From assembly GCA_015064555.1 (NCBI GenBank), contig SVRZ01000015.1:1-56167 (forward strand): a stretch of DNA of 56,167 bases, read 5' to 3'. Under the pieces are notes generated by a model. The model was not told the origin of the DNA, did not search any database, and saw nothing but the letters and a program-made list of their open reading frames with translations. Shown one piece after another: positions 1-7,716 of this stretch. Position 1 is the first letter of the stretch. Each line of letters begins with the position of its first letter. A program made the position numbers and the translations under genes. Source of the stretch: Oscillospiraceae bacterium. Its GTDB lineage: Bacteria; Bacillota; Clostridia; Oscillospirales; CAG-272.

Positions 1-128
1 AGGAGAGAACTAAGCTATTAAATTGTATTCGCTCCGTGCGAAACCCTTATAAATCAAGGGATTTAAGGTGGGAGGTTCCAAAGTGACTACAAAATTTCGA
101 GTCAGCCCCGTTATGACCACTTCGATAC

Positions 129-176
129 CTCTGCATAAAATATGATGCAATAGTTTGCATCATATTTTATGCAGAG
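129..176. repeat. Perfect 22-bp inverted repeat (hairpin)
   Basis: Two 22-bp arms (CTCTGCATAAAATATGATGC plus AA, and its exact complement) are separated by the 4-nt loop TAGT. The right arm is also the start of the tandem repeat that follows. It resembles the end of a small mobile or REP-like element; no gene is nearby on the left. Confidence 0.85.
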
Positions 177-510
177 ACTTCTGAGAGGTGGCTCAATGAG
201 CGCAGCTCATTGAATCCACTTCGCATATCCCACTCGAAGTTCGACAAGCTCGCTTGTCAGACGTAGAGTGCGGATATATTCGCCATGCGCGAAATAACTC
301 TGCTGATGCAACTATATACATTTTTGTATGATGCAATAGTTTGCATCATATTTTATGCAGAGACTTCTGAGAGGTGGCTCAATGAGCACAGCTCATTTAA
401 TCCACTTCGCATATCCCACTCGGAGTTCGACAAGCTCGCTTGTCAGACGTAGGGTGCGGATATATTCGCCAAACGCGAAATAACTCTGCTGATGCAACTA
501 TATACATTTT
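141..510. repeat. Two tandem copies of a 186-bp hairpin-rich repeat
   Basis: Copy 1 is 141-325 and copy 2 is 327-510, offset by 186 bp and nearly identical. Differences include AAGTTC/GAGTTC before the second hairpin and a CATG/CAAA change near the end. Each copy holds the TATGATGCAA/TTGCATCATA hairpin, a palindrome around AATGAGC-GCTCATT (third-base variant between copies) and GACAAGC-GCTTGTC. No coding potential is credible. The region before it (1-128) shows nothing recognisable. It is probably a non-autonomous repeat of the host genome. Confidence 0.8.
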
Positions 511-650
511 AAATCACTCACTTCGCAATAAAAATCACAAAGTGCTTATATATTCTAGCACAAAGATTTGGATTTTGCAATACCTTTTTTCAAAAAAAAC
601 TTCCTTTTTTGCTTTTTTTATTAGATTTTGGTATGAATTACGGATTGCAC

Positions 651-679
651 TTTACATTTTATGCAGCTTGTGATATAAT
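651..679 (+). promoter_or_regulatory. Sigma-A promoter for the lipoprotein pair
   Basis: TTTACA, a 17-bp spacer and TATAAT with an extended TG just before it lie 40 bp upstream of the first lipoprotein start, followed by a GGAAGGAG ribosome site. Confidence 0.7.
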
Positions 680-718
680 TCAGATACAGAACTATAGTGC
701 GGAAGGAGAAATCGGCTT

Positions 719-1609
719 ATGAAATTGCTTGCACGCGGCATTGCTTTACTGCTCATAACGGTTACCTTGCTTTCTTCTCTTGCCGGCTGCTCCTATCGGG
801 GCTATCGCGGAGATCATCCCGATGCTTACACGCTTATTTACAGTCAGGTGCCGGATATTCTCGGAGCAAGGACCAGAGGCCCTTTGCTTGTCGATCCTCA
901 GATATTTCTGCTTGAAGATGACGAGTACGGGCGTGCTCTTTACCTTTATCTCGAAGATACAGACGGATTTTTGTCTGTTGGTATTGCTCAGACGGTTAAG
1001 GAAGGCAGAGTTTATTATTATCCCGAGGACTCTACCATGTCATTCCGACTCCCCGACCGTGTATACGATATTGATAATGGGAGCATCCCTGAGGAGGATA
1101 TGATATCGCTCCTTTCCGAGCTTTGCCCCGATGATGTGATGGAGGACTTCAAGAGAGTAAACGGTTGGAATTCACCAATCGATGACTCCCGCCTTGAGAG
1201 CGCGGAAATCTGCGCCCCTGTTATCCCTTTACGTTGGGAAACACGTACCGACAAGGTAAACCTCCCGGATTATAAGTGGGAGGAGCTGATATTCGCGCTT
1301 GCCGAGAGAAACGGACATAAGCTCGGAGGCGAAAACGATACAAACAAGTATTTTTCTCACGAAAGCTGGATGGCAACCGATGATTACGGGCGCAGGCTTT
1401 ACTACGTTGAGGCATATTATTACGAATATCCCGAGGGAAGCACACGGATAGCTTACGTCAGGCATTTTCTTGAAATGATCGCGATAATAAACCCCGACGG
1501 AAGCTATAATGAAGATGCGTTCATGACAGAGCTTGCAGACAAATCAGATTACCGCGCACAGATACGCGAGCTCAAGCTCGCAAACGGCTGGAATCAGCCG
1601 CTTGAATAG
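719..1609 (+). CDS. Lipoprotein of unknown function, paralog 1
   Basis: A 296-aa exported lipoprotein. Residues 1-23 form a signal peptide with two basic residues and a hydrophobic stretch, ending in a lipobox LAGC, so Cys24 should be lipidated and the protein held on the outer face of the membrane. No known domain is recognised. It is a clear paralog of the next gene. Both have C-x-YRGY-x-G-x-HP right after the lipid cysteine, two NGWN motifs (one mid-protein, one at the C-terminus), a D-x-YGR-x-x-Y motif and an NPD-x-SY motif. Its own promoter and a strong ribosome site support the chosen ATG, and its stop overlaps the ribosome site of the next gene, so the two are one operon. Confidence 0.85.
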   Translation: MKLLARGIALLLITVTLLSSLAGCSYRGYRGDHPDAYTLIYSQVPDILGARTRGPLLVDPQIFLLEDDEYGRALYLYLEDTDGFLSVGIAQTVKEGRVYYYPEDSTMSFRLPDRVYDIDNGSIPEEDMISLLSELCPDDVMEDFKRVNGWNSPIDDSRLESAEICAPVIPLRWETRTDKVNLPDYKWEELIFALAERNGHKLGGENDTNKYFSHESWMATDDYGRRLYYVEAYYYEYPEGSTRIAYVRHFLEMIAIINPDGSYNEDAFMTELADKSDYRAQIRELKLANGWNQPLE

Positions 1610-1619
1610 GAGGTGCGCT

Positions 1620-2441
1620 ATGAAGCATTTATCAAGAAAGATTACCTTACTACTGCTTATCGTCTCACTTTTCCTTCTCTGCTTATCTATGATGGGATGT
1701 GTATACAGGGGCTATATGGGTGAGCATCCCGAGCTATGCTCGATAGCATGGAGCAATATCCCCACTCTCCGGGGATATATCAGCAACGGAGAGGCGCTCT
1801 ATGACGCAGATGTTTCGGTACTCGATACCGATGTTTTCGGAAGAGTGCTCTTCGGATATTCCGAAAGTAATTACAACGACCGCGAATATTACGTTCTCAT
1901 CATGCAGTACACCGAAAGCGAGAAGGCATACTACTACCCCGACGATTGCTTTGCCGCGATAAGACTTGAGTCCCACGGCTCAAAGCCCGATATCAATCAC
2001 GACAGGATCACCAATCTGAAGAAAAGAAACGATTGGGGGATTCCCATCGATGAATCCAAGTGCGAGGCAACCGATATCGTCAGGAAAAAGCCCGACGGTA
2101 AGCTTTCTCCAAATGATATTCTTTTTGAGGGCATCGTCAGTGAATACATTGAGAACTCCGAAATATACATACACCCGAAAAACGGAAGCCTTGTGCATAG
2201 ATTCTCATTCGTATCGGCTGATGCCTATGGACGGGAGATCTATACCGTTTACACTAATTACACCGAATATACCGACAAGACCGAAACGATGTATTCCTGC
2301 ATTTTCCTTGTGGTGCTGAATCCCGATGAGAGCTATGATCCCGAAGGTGTCATCCTCATGGAAGATCCGACAGATCCCGCGGAGGATATGCGGGCGGTGC
2401 GTGCCTTGAATGGATGGAATTCCGAATTCAAGCCCGGGTAG
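1620..2441 (+). CDS. Lipoprotein of unknown function, paralog 2
   Basis: A 273-aa lipoprotein. The start is the ATG ten bases after the upstream stop, because AGGAGGT overlaps that stop; a longer reading into the upstream gene has no such site. The signal peptide ends at MMGC (Cys27), followed by VYRGY and a GEHPE segment like that of paralog 1. The middle NDWG and C-terminal NGWN motifs, the D-x-YGR segment and the NPD-x-SY segment are shared, and identity is spread over the whole length, so this is a tandem duplication with strong divergence. The function is unknown. The family could be a small surface adhesin or a sensor, but nothing in the sequence decides this. A strong hairpin follows. 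Confidence 0.85.
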   Translation: MKHLSRKITLLLLIVSLFLLCLSMMGCVYRGYMGEHPELCSIAWSNIPTLRGYISNGEALYDADVSVLDTDVFGRVLFGYSESNYNDREYYVLIMQYTESEKAYYYPDDCFAAIRLESHGSKPDINHDRITNLKKRNDWGIPIDESKCEATDIVRKKPDGKLSPNDILFEGIVSEYIENSEIYIHPKNGSLVHRFSFVSADAYGREIYTVYTNYTEYTDKTETMYSCIFLVVLNPDESYDPEGVILMEDPTDPAEDMRAVRALNGWNSEFKPG

Positions 2442-2450
2442 GACACACGT

Positions 2451-2510
2451 CGGATAAATAGAAAACGAGATAGAGTCGCAATGCGATCTACCTCGTTTTC
2501 TGTTTATCCG
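2451..2510. terminator. Long hairpin terminator between convergent genes
   Basis: CGGATAAA...TTTATCCG flanks an inner stem GAAAACGAG/CTCGTTTTC and a further CGATC/GATCG-type inner pairing. It lies between the plus-strand lipoprotein operon and minus-strand ppa and probably serves both directions. Confidence 0.75.
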
Positions 2511-2524
2511 CAATATAAGATTCC

Positions 2525-3058
2525 CTATTTACAGAAATGCTCTATATAATTATCTATTGCTTCGGATACTACCTTGACGGCGCTTGCCCTCGCGCTCACC
2601 TCGTTCACCGCGGTGCTCTTGTGCTCAAGATTTTTATAGACGGTAAAGAAATGACGCATTTCCTCGAATATGTGCGCGGGGAGCTCATCTATATTTTTGT
2701 AATGATTGTAATTCGGATCATTGAAGGGAATGGCTATTATCTTTTCGTCATTCCTTCCGTTATCTATCATCGATATCACACCTATCGGGTATGCACGGAC
2801 AAGTGACATCGGCTCAAGCGGCTCGGCACATATGAGCAAAACGTCCAAAGGATCTCCGTCATCACCGTAGGTCCTCGGAATAAATCCGTAATTTGCAGGA
2901 TAATGCGTGGAGGTATAAAGTATTCTATCAAGAATTATGTAGCCAGTTTCCTTATCAAGCTCGTATTTTTTCTTGCTTCCCTTTGATATTTCTATTACGC
3001 ATATGAAATCCTCGGGGGTTATGCGCTTTGGCGAGATATCGTGCCAGATGTTGGACAT
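2525..3058 (-). CDS. ppa: Inorganic pyrophosphatase (family I)
   Basis: A 177-aa soluble cytoplasmic enzyme that hydrolyses pyrophosphate to two phosphates and so pulls biosynthetic reactions forward. The family signature DDGDPLDVL is at residues 66-74, giving the metal-binding aspartates D67, D69 and D72. The upstream YPANYGFIP block (about 53-61) is also typical. Length fits the bacterial family I enzyme. The ATG is preceded by AAAGGAGAT. It lies downstream of wecB on the same strand with about 80 bp between them, where a promoter of its own can be seen. Confidence 0.95.
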   Translation of the reverse strand: MSNIWHDISPKRITPEDFICVIEISKGSKKKYELDKETGYIILDRILYTSTHYPANYGFIPRTYGDDGDPLDVLLICAEPLEPMSLVRAYPIGVISMIDNGRNDEKIIAIPFNDPNYNHYKNIDELPAHIFEEMRHFFTVYKNLEHKSTAVNEVSARASAVKVVSEAIDNYIEHFCK

Positions 3059-3102
3059 ATATCTTATCTCCTTTCATTTCACGCTCTTTGTTTTATACTA
3101 CT

Positions 3103-3131
3103 ATAATAGCACATTTTCAGACGAAATACAA
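3103..3131 (-). promoter_or_regulatory. Probable sigma-A promoter of ppa
   Basis: On the minus strand TTGTAT, 17 bp, then TGC-TATTAT (extended -10). It lies between the end of wecB and the start of ppa. Confidence 0.5.
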
Positions 3132-3137
3132 GTTTTT

Positions 3138-4238
3138 TTACAATTTAAATATTTGCCTTACGAGGACGTCCGCAATTTTCACAGCAGCATCGCCTCTGCC
3201 AAAAGCATCTGTGCTCACAGATGCCCTTCTGTATTCCTCTTTATCGGTGAGAAGTGTACAGATCATTCGGTATATTTCTTTCTCGCCGATGCCCGCAAGT
3301 CGGCAGGATGCCGAGAGCGCCTCAGGGCGCTCTGTGGTATGCCTCGCAACGAGAGTCGGCTTTCCGAGAAATGCCGCTTCCTCCTGTACACCACCCGAAT
3401 CGGTAACGACAAGAGTTGACCGAGCGAGCAGATTATGGAAATCGGTTACAGAGAGGGGCTCTGTCAGTATTATGCGTCCGGATGAGGAAAGCTCACACTC
3501 GGCTATCCTTCTTACCGCAGGATTCTTATGCATCGGGTATACGACAGACAGTCCGCTATGCTCCGCCGCGCGACGGACGGCGCGGAATACCGCTCGCATA
3601 GGTTCGCCTATACTCTCGCGGCGGTGGAGAGTCAGAAGAAGGAAGGGCGAGTCTCCGATGCGCTCGGTTATGCTGCTTCTGTAATCGGATCTCACGGTAA
3701 GGCGCAGAGTGTCTATGGCGGTATTGCCCGTCAGGTGGATTCCGGCGCGAGGTATTCCCTCCCTTATGAGTGCTTCCGCGGCACCCGCCGTTGGGGCAAA
3801 ATGCAGATCTGACATTGCAGAGATAGACCTGCGGTAAAACTCCTCGGGAAAAGGATCGCGCGAGCGATAGGTTCTTAACCCTGCCTCCACGTGAGCTATC
3901 GGTATTCCCGAATAAAAGGCGGCGAGGGCGGCAGAAAATGCGGTTGCAGTATCGCCGTGGACCAAAACGATATCGGGCAGAGCCTCGTCCATAACCGCCC
4001 TCAGCCCGATAAGTGCTTTGGCGGTCAGATCGCAAAGGCTCTGCCCTTCTGTCATAAGTGACAGATCATAATCGGGATCTATCGAAAACTCCCTCAGCAC
4101 TCCATCCAGCATTTCTCTGTGCTGCGCGGTAACCGCTATCCTCAGATTTATCTGTCTATTATCTTTTAATTCCTTTATTATCGGGTACATCTTGATTGCC
4201 TCGGGCCTTGTGCCGAAGACTGCCAGCACCCTTCTCAA
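3138..4238 (-). CDS. wecB: UDP-N-acetylglucosamine 2-epimerase (non-hydrolysing)
   Basis: A 366-aa enzyme that interconverts UDP-GlcNAc and UDP-ManNAc, the ManNAc donor for teichoic-acid linkage units or capsules. The N-terminal FGTRPEAIK signature (residues 8-16), VHGDT, HVEAGLR, the RxxxxS segment after PEEFYRR, LTLHRRE and TDSGGVQEEA are all present in the family order. The start appears to be TTG. It overlaps the TGA of the upstream gene (TTGA), a GAGGT ribosome site lies upstream, and no ATG exists before the conserved N-terminus. Translational coupling to the upstream unknown gene is likely. Confidence 0.93.
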   Translation of the reverse strand: MRRVLAVFGTRPEAIKMYPIIKELKDNRQINLRIAVTAQHREMLDGVLREFSIDPDYDLSLMTEGQSLCDLTAKALIGLRAVMDEALPDIVLVHGDTATAFSAALAAFYSGIPIAHVEAGLRTYRSRDPFPEEFYRRSISAMSDLHFAPTAGAAEALIREGIPRAGIHLTGNTAIDTLRLTVRSDYRSSITERIGDSPFLLLTLHRRESIGEPMRAVFRAVRRAAEHSGLSVVYPMHKNPAVRRIAECELSSSGRIILTEPLSVTDFHNLLARSTLVVTDSGGVQEEAAFLGKPTLVARHTTERPEALSASCRLAGIGEKEIYRMICTLLTDKEEYRRASVSTDAFGRGDAAVKIADVLVRQIFKL

Positions 4239-4873
4239 ATAACGTCTACCTCAAGAATGCGGCAGAGCTCGTCAAAATTGTATGGATAGATACCGACACC
4301 GTCCGAGAAGTAGGGCGCGGATCCGTTATTATATTCGATGCGGAGCTGCCATTTCTCGGGATCGCTCAGCGTGCATCCGTACTGCTCGGGACTGTATACG
4401 TCGCGCCACTCACCGAGGTGAAGCTCGGAAAGCTCGGACAGTATCTTATCTCGGTCAACCTCTCTTGTATGCGCCTCTCCGCCAAGAACGGACGACGTAA
4501 CGGTCGCTGTGCTCTCGGTCACCGACAGCCTATACTTATATTGAAGATAGCAGCCTACGGTGAGCGTAAGAACCGTCATATCGGGAAGCATAGAGTCTAT
4601 TATCATCGCTCTTTTCTCCTCCTCGGTCAGAACCGATGATACGCCCTGCTTTTTCGCAAGCTCTGCGAGTGCCGCCTTTAAATATCCGCGGTATATTCCA
4701 ACCACTTCCAGCCCTGAGACGGACACGTCGCTTTCATAAGCATATGCCGGGGACTCCATTTTTCTCTTGAGCCTTTCGATCTCTGACCTGAGCTTCTGAA
4801 CCTCCGAGTTTACCACATCCAGGCTCTTATCCTTCAGGTACATATCGTAATAGCTATCAACGCTGATATACAT
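4235..4873 (-). CDS. Conserved-looking unknown protein with N-terminal coiled coil
   Basis: A 212-aa protein with no domain that I recognise. Residues 17-40 form a charged heptad-like helix (VNSEVQKLRSEIERLKRKME), followed by a mixed region and a C-terminal part rich in aromatic and acidic residues. There is no signal peptide or membrane segment. The ATG has a GGAGA site at good spacing. Its stop overlaps the TTG start of wecB, so the two proteins are made from one message, but that coupling alone does not show a role in sugar-nucleotide metabolism. Confidence 0.75.
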   Translation of the reverse strand: MYISVDSYYDMYLKDKSLDVVNSEVQKLRSEIERLKRKMESPAYAYESDVSVSGLEVVGIYRGYLKAALAELAKKQGVSSVLTEEEKRAMIIDSMLPDMTVLTLTVGCYLQYKYRLSVTESTATVTSSVLGGEAHTREVDRDKILSELSELHLGEWRDVYSPEQYGCTLSDPEKWQLRIEYNNGSAPYFSDGVGIYPYNFDELCRILEVDVI

Positions 4874-5148
4874 ATTTGTTCTCCATGTGAGTCTTTATTA
4901 CATATAGTATAGCATTTGTTTTTACAATTGTAAAGGCACAAAATGCCGATTTTTTTGGGCATTTTGCACAAAAGTCGAATTATGATATTTAAATTACTGT
5001 ATTTTTTGACAAATTTCGTCCGCCAATACGAACGTATATGAAGTTTCCTTGCGTTTTTCGGACCGCCTTGTGAATAAACCGCACTGTTGTACGCAATAAT
5101 AAAATCATCGCTCACCGCGTGAAATACAAAAGAAAGGATTGAAAGAGA

Positions 5149-5601
5149 ATGATTCTTACAAGTAAGGAGACCGACCTTCTCAAGGATATGAAGGAGCAGG
5201 AGGAATTATGCATAGAAAAGTATACGCGCTATGCCTCCCTTGCAAAATGCCCCGAGCTATCGACACTGCTCAACTCGCTCGCGGACACCGAGAGAAAGCA
5301 TCTCACCACCATCAACTCGATGCTCGCAGGAAATGAACCCGCCGCTCCCGGAGCACTCTCCGAAAATAATGCGCTTGCCACAGCCTGTACCTATAGCGAT
5401 GCAGATGCCAAGAAGGAGGACAAATTCCTCTTATCCGATATGCTTTCCACCGAAAAGCACGTTTCCTCCGTGTACAATACCGGAGTTTTTGAGTTTAAGT
5501 CGCCCGCGGCAAGAAGAATGCTCTCGCATATACAGGCAGAGGAGCAGCAACACGGAGAGCTGATCTACGCATTTATGAATGCGAACGGCATGTATTCCTG
5601 A
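5149..5601 (+). CDS. Ferritin-like / spore coat CotF-type protein
   Basis: A 150-aa all-helical protein resembling the CotF/ferritin-like family of spore-forming Firmicutes. The opening LTSKETDLLKDMKEQEELC begins the first helix. The pattern continues with E-x-x-C-x-x-KYxxYA, D-T-E-R-K-H in helix two and A-E-E-Q-Q-H-G-E near the C-terminus. E-x-x-H pairs of this type bind metal in ferritin-like proteins, but metal binding here is inference. In relatives the protein is a spore coat component; a cytoplasmic ferritin-like role is the alternative. It is monocistronic, with a 275-bp AT-rich region upstream where I see no convincing promoter and a hairpin downstream. Confidence 0.75.
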   Translation: MILTSKETDLLKDMKEQEELCIEKYTRYASLAKCPELSTLLNSLADTERKHLTTINSMLAGNEPAAPGALSENNALATACTYSDADAKKEDKFLLSDMLSTEKHVSSVYNTGVFEFKSPAARRMLSHIQAEEQQHGELIYAFMNANGMYS

Positions 5602-5615
5602 CAGTGTAATACAAA

Positions 5616-5660
5616 AGAAAACGAGTAGAGGCACCCTTCACAGTGCTTCTACTCGTTTTT
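5616..5660. terminator. Terminator between convergent genes
   Basis: AAAACGAGTAGAG-GCAC pairs with GTGC-TTCTACTCGTTTT. T-runs on the right and A-runs on the left suit use from both strands. Confidence 0.8.
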
Positions 5661-5687
5661 CGTAAGATTGCATCCGAATACGCAGGC

Positions 5688-5897
5688 TCAACTCTGCTTC
5701 GCTTTGTAATAGAGCATACAATGGCAAAATCCCTCAAAATCGGGATCGGCTATCTGATGCCTGAATTCCTCGCATATGCATTTGTTTTTCTCCTCCTTGC
5801 CGATGCGGCAGGGGCAATATCCATCCTTCGCTTTAAGTCCTGCACGAATAGCATCAACCACGGACTTATCGGGATTCAACGTAATCTTTGGTTTCAT
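5688..5897 (-). CDS. Small ferredoxin-thioredoxin reductase catalytic-like protein
   Basis: A 69-aa protein like the catalytic (beta) chain of ferredoxin:thioredoxin reductase. It has the cysteine pattern CPCR (about 28-31), CIC (about 40-42) and CHC (about 58-60), which in the family supplies a 4Fe-4S cluster next to a redox-active disulfide. It is shorter than plant-type beta chains, as is usual for stand-alone bacterial and archaeal versions. The likely role is reduction of thioredoxin-like partners with electrons from ferredoxin; the partner cannot be seen here. AAAGGAGAT precedes the ATG. It sits just downstream of another Fe-S protein gene on the same strand. Confidence 0.8.
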   Translation of the reverse strand: MKPKITLNPDKSVVDAIRAGLKAKDGYCPCRIGKEEKNKCICEEFRHQIADPDFEGFCHCMLYYKAKQS

Positions 5898-5927
5898 TTT
5901 ATCTCCTTTTGTAAATAATTGTTTCCA

Positions 5928-6755
5928 TTATTTTGTTTTTTCATCACTTCCGTAGCCAAGTGCTCTCAGATTTCTTCGCACTGTTGATTTGCCTCTCCAG
6001 GCAAATGCGCGCGCTCGGAATTGCGACTTATCCATATGGTTAAGTATGTCCTCTGTGAGAAGCGGTATTCTGTCGAGGTAAAAGAATTCTATAGGAGTTT
6101 TCACGGGAGCGCAGTTGTGTGGGCAGCTGCTCTGACATACATCGCAGCCCCAGACGGTATTATATTCCTTCATAAGGGAAATCTCACCGTCAGAAAGCTC
6201 CCCGCGCCGCTGAGTTACAGCCGAAAGACAGTCATTCCCCTCACCACGGAGGATGCCTGTCGGGCAAGCCGTTTTACAGGCCCCACAACCGCTACAACTT
6301 AGCACGGGACGGGGGGTAATCGCTCCAAGGCGCTCGGGCGATATATCCGTTATGACGTCTGCGATGAATATATAGCTTCCGTATTTTTCGTTTATCAGAA
6401 GTCCATTATCCCCTTTTATACCGAGGCCTGCGGCTAGTGCGGCACCGCGCTCATCTATCGGCGAGTGATCACCGAAGCCGAAGGACCTGCTCCCCGGAAA
6501 AAGCTCAGAGAGAAGACCGATCACCCTATCCGTCATCCGCCTTATCAGGATATGATAATCCAAGGATGCGCTATAGCGCGAGAGATTGACGGTTTCGCCG
6601 CAATAGTACGGCAAGAGGAATACTATTATACTGCGCGGTGTGATATCACCGTTACGCTTCAGGATATCCGGATTTGTTTCGGTGACTGCCTTATAATCAA
6701 GGACGGCATAATATTCAATTTTTTCCTCGCGGAAAAGCTCGTCCAATTCCTTCAT
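5928..6755 (-). CDS. QueG-like double 4Fe-4S protein (epoxyqueuosine reductase family)
   Basis: A 275-aa iron-sulfur protein of the epoxyqueuosine reductase family. The family catalyses the last step of queuosine formation in tRNA, reducing epoxyqueuosine with a cobalamin cofactor. Visible are the DUF1730-like N-terminal half and two ferredoxin-type clusters: CSGCGACKTACP at about 154-165, and CDVCQSSCP at about 203-211. It is shorter than typical QueG (310 to over 350 aa), with a trimmed N-terminus. It could therefore be a QueG relative with another substrate. The presence of queT in this window fits queuosine salvage. The ATG follows GGGGAGATGAGG. Confidence 0.75.
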   Translation of the reverse strand: MKELDELFREEKIEYYAVLDYKAVTETNPDILKRNGDITPRSIIVFLLPYYCGETVNLSRYSASLDYHILIRRMTDRVIGLLSELFPGSRSFGFGDHSPIDERGAALAAGLGIKGDNGLLINEKYGSYIFIADVITDISPERLGAITPRPVLSCSGCGACKTACPTGILRGEGNDCLSAVTQRRGELSDGEISLMKEYNTVWGCDVCQSSCPHNCAPVKTPIEFFYLDRIPLLTEDILNHMDKSQFRARAFAWRGKSTVRRNLRALGYGSDEKTK

Positions 6756-6832
6756 AAAAGCCTCATCTCCCCTCGGAATATTATAGGACGTTTATATTAT
6801 ATAATATATTTTTCAAAATTTCAACCTATTCA

Positions 6833-6861
6833 TTGACAATTTCGCCGATTTGTTGTATAAT
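6833..6861 (+). promoter_or_regulatory. Consensus sigma-A promoter of the plsY operon
   Basis: TTGACA, 17 bp, TATAAT, about 50 bp upstream of plsY. Confidence 0.85.
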
Positions 6862-6909
6862 TATGGGTAATATATACTTTAAAGTGGCTTTTGCCGGAAT
6901 GGAGTAGAA

Positions 6910-7692
6910 ATGTTCAACTTAAACGAAGGATTGTGGTATTACATTGTAAACGTTGCAAATGACGGACTTCCGAAGGAAAAATATATTCTTCTCACGCTCG
7001 GATTTGCTCTTATATCCATAGCGGCGGGATATCTCCTCGGAAGCATCAACTCGGCTATACTCGTTTCACGCCTTAAATACGGTGAGGATATCCGCAAGTT
7101 CGGAAGCGGAAATGCGGGTATGACGAATATGCTCCGCACATACGGAAAGGGTGCAGCGGCTCTCACGGCTCTTGGCGACGTTATGAAAACGGTGATCGCA
7201 ATATTCATCGGCTGCCTTCTCGGAGGCTTCGGATATATGGGCGGTATAAGTGTCGGCGGTCTTTATTGCGAGCTTCCGCTTGGATATATCGCGGGCTTCT
7301 TCTCGATCGTAGGACATATACTCCCTCTTTACTACGGATTTAAGGGCGGTAAGGGTGTTTTATGCACTGCGGCTATGGCACTTGTGCTCACACCTGTTGA
7401 ATTCGCTGTTCTGTTCGTTGTCTTCGTGCTTATCGTCTATTTCTCAAGATATATTTCGCTCGGTTCTGTGTCGGTGGCATTTCTCTACCCCATGGTAGTA
7501 TCCTTCCACATCCGCTTAGCATTCAGCGGCGCGAATGCGCAGAATGGAATCATGGCGCTTATCACCATCGTTATCGCTATTATCGTTATATACTGCCACA
7601 GAGGTAATCTCAAGCGCATCTCGGAGGGCACCGAAAGAAAGCTCTCTATAGGCTCACGCAAGGGAAACGGTGACGGCACCGATTCAAAGTAA
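6910..7692 (+). CDS. plsY: Glycerol-3-phosphate acyltransferase PlsY
   Basis: A 260-aa integral membrane enzyme that moves the acyl group from acyl-phosphate to glycerol-3-phosphate, the first step of phospholipid synthesis. The three conserved cytoplasmic motifs are visible: GSINSAILVS with the following RKFGSGNAGMTNMLR, the GHILPLYYGFKGGKG block at about 136-150, and a late short loop. About six hydrophobic segments are present. It is somewhat longer than most PlsY (about 200 aa), with a 35-residue N-terminal extension and a charged C-terminal tail. It heads an operon with a methyltransferase, tsaE, tsaB and rpiB. Confidence 0.93.
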   Translation: MFNLNEGLWYYIVNVANDGLPKEKYILLTLGFALISIAAGYLLGSINSAILVSRLKYGEDIRKFGSGNAGMTNMLRTYGKGAAALTALGDVMKTVIAIFIGCLLGGFGYMGGISVGGLYCELPLGYIAGFFSIVGHILPLYYGFKGGKGVLCTAAMALVLTPVEFAVLFVVFVLIVYFSRYISLGSVSVAFLYPMVVSFHIRLAFSGANAQNGIMALITIVIAIIVIYCHRGNLKRISEGTERKLSIGSRKGNGDGTDSK

Positions 7693-7716
7693 CAAAACGA
7701 TTTAAAGGATTTAAAA

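Noticed and set aside
440-673. 77-aa reading frame over the repeat and AT-rich region at the left end
   Set aside because: It runs through the repeat unit and a poly-T stretch, has no ribosome site and no protein-like composition.
5006-5011. TTGACA upstream of the CotF-like gene
   Set aside because: No -10 hexamer at acceptable spacing; spacing to the nearest TATAT is about 22 bp.
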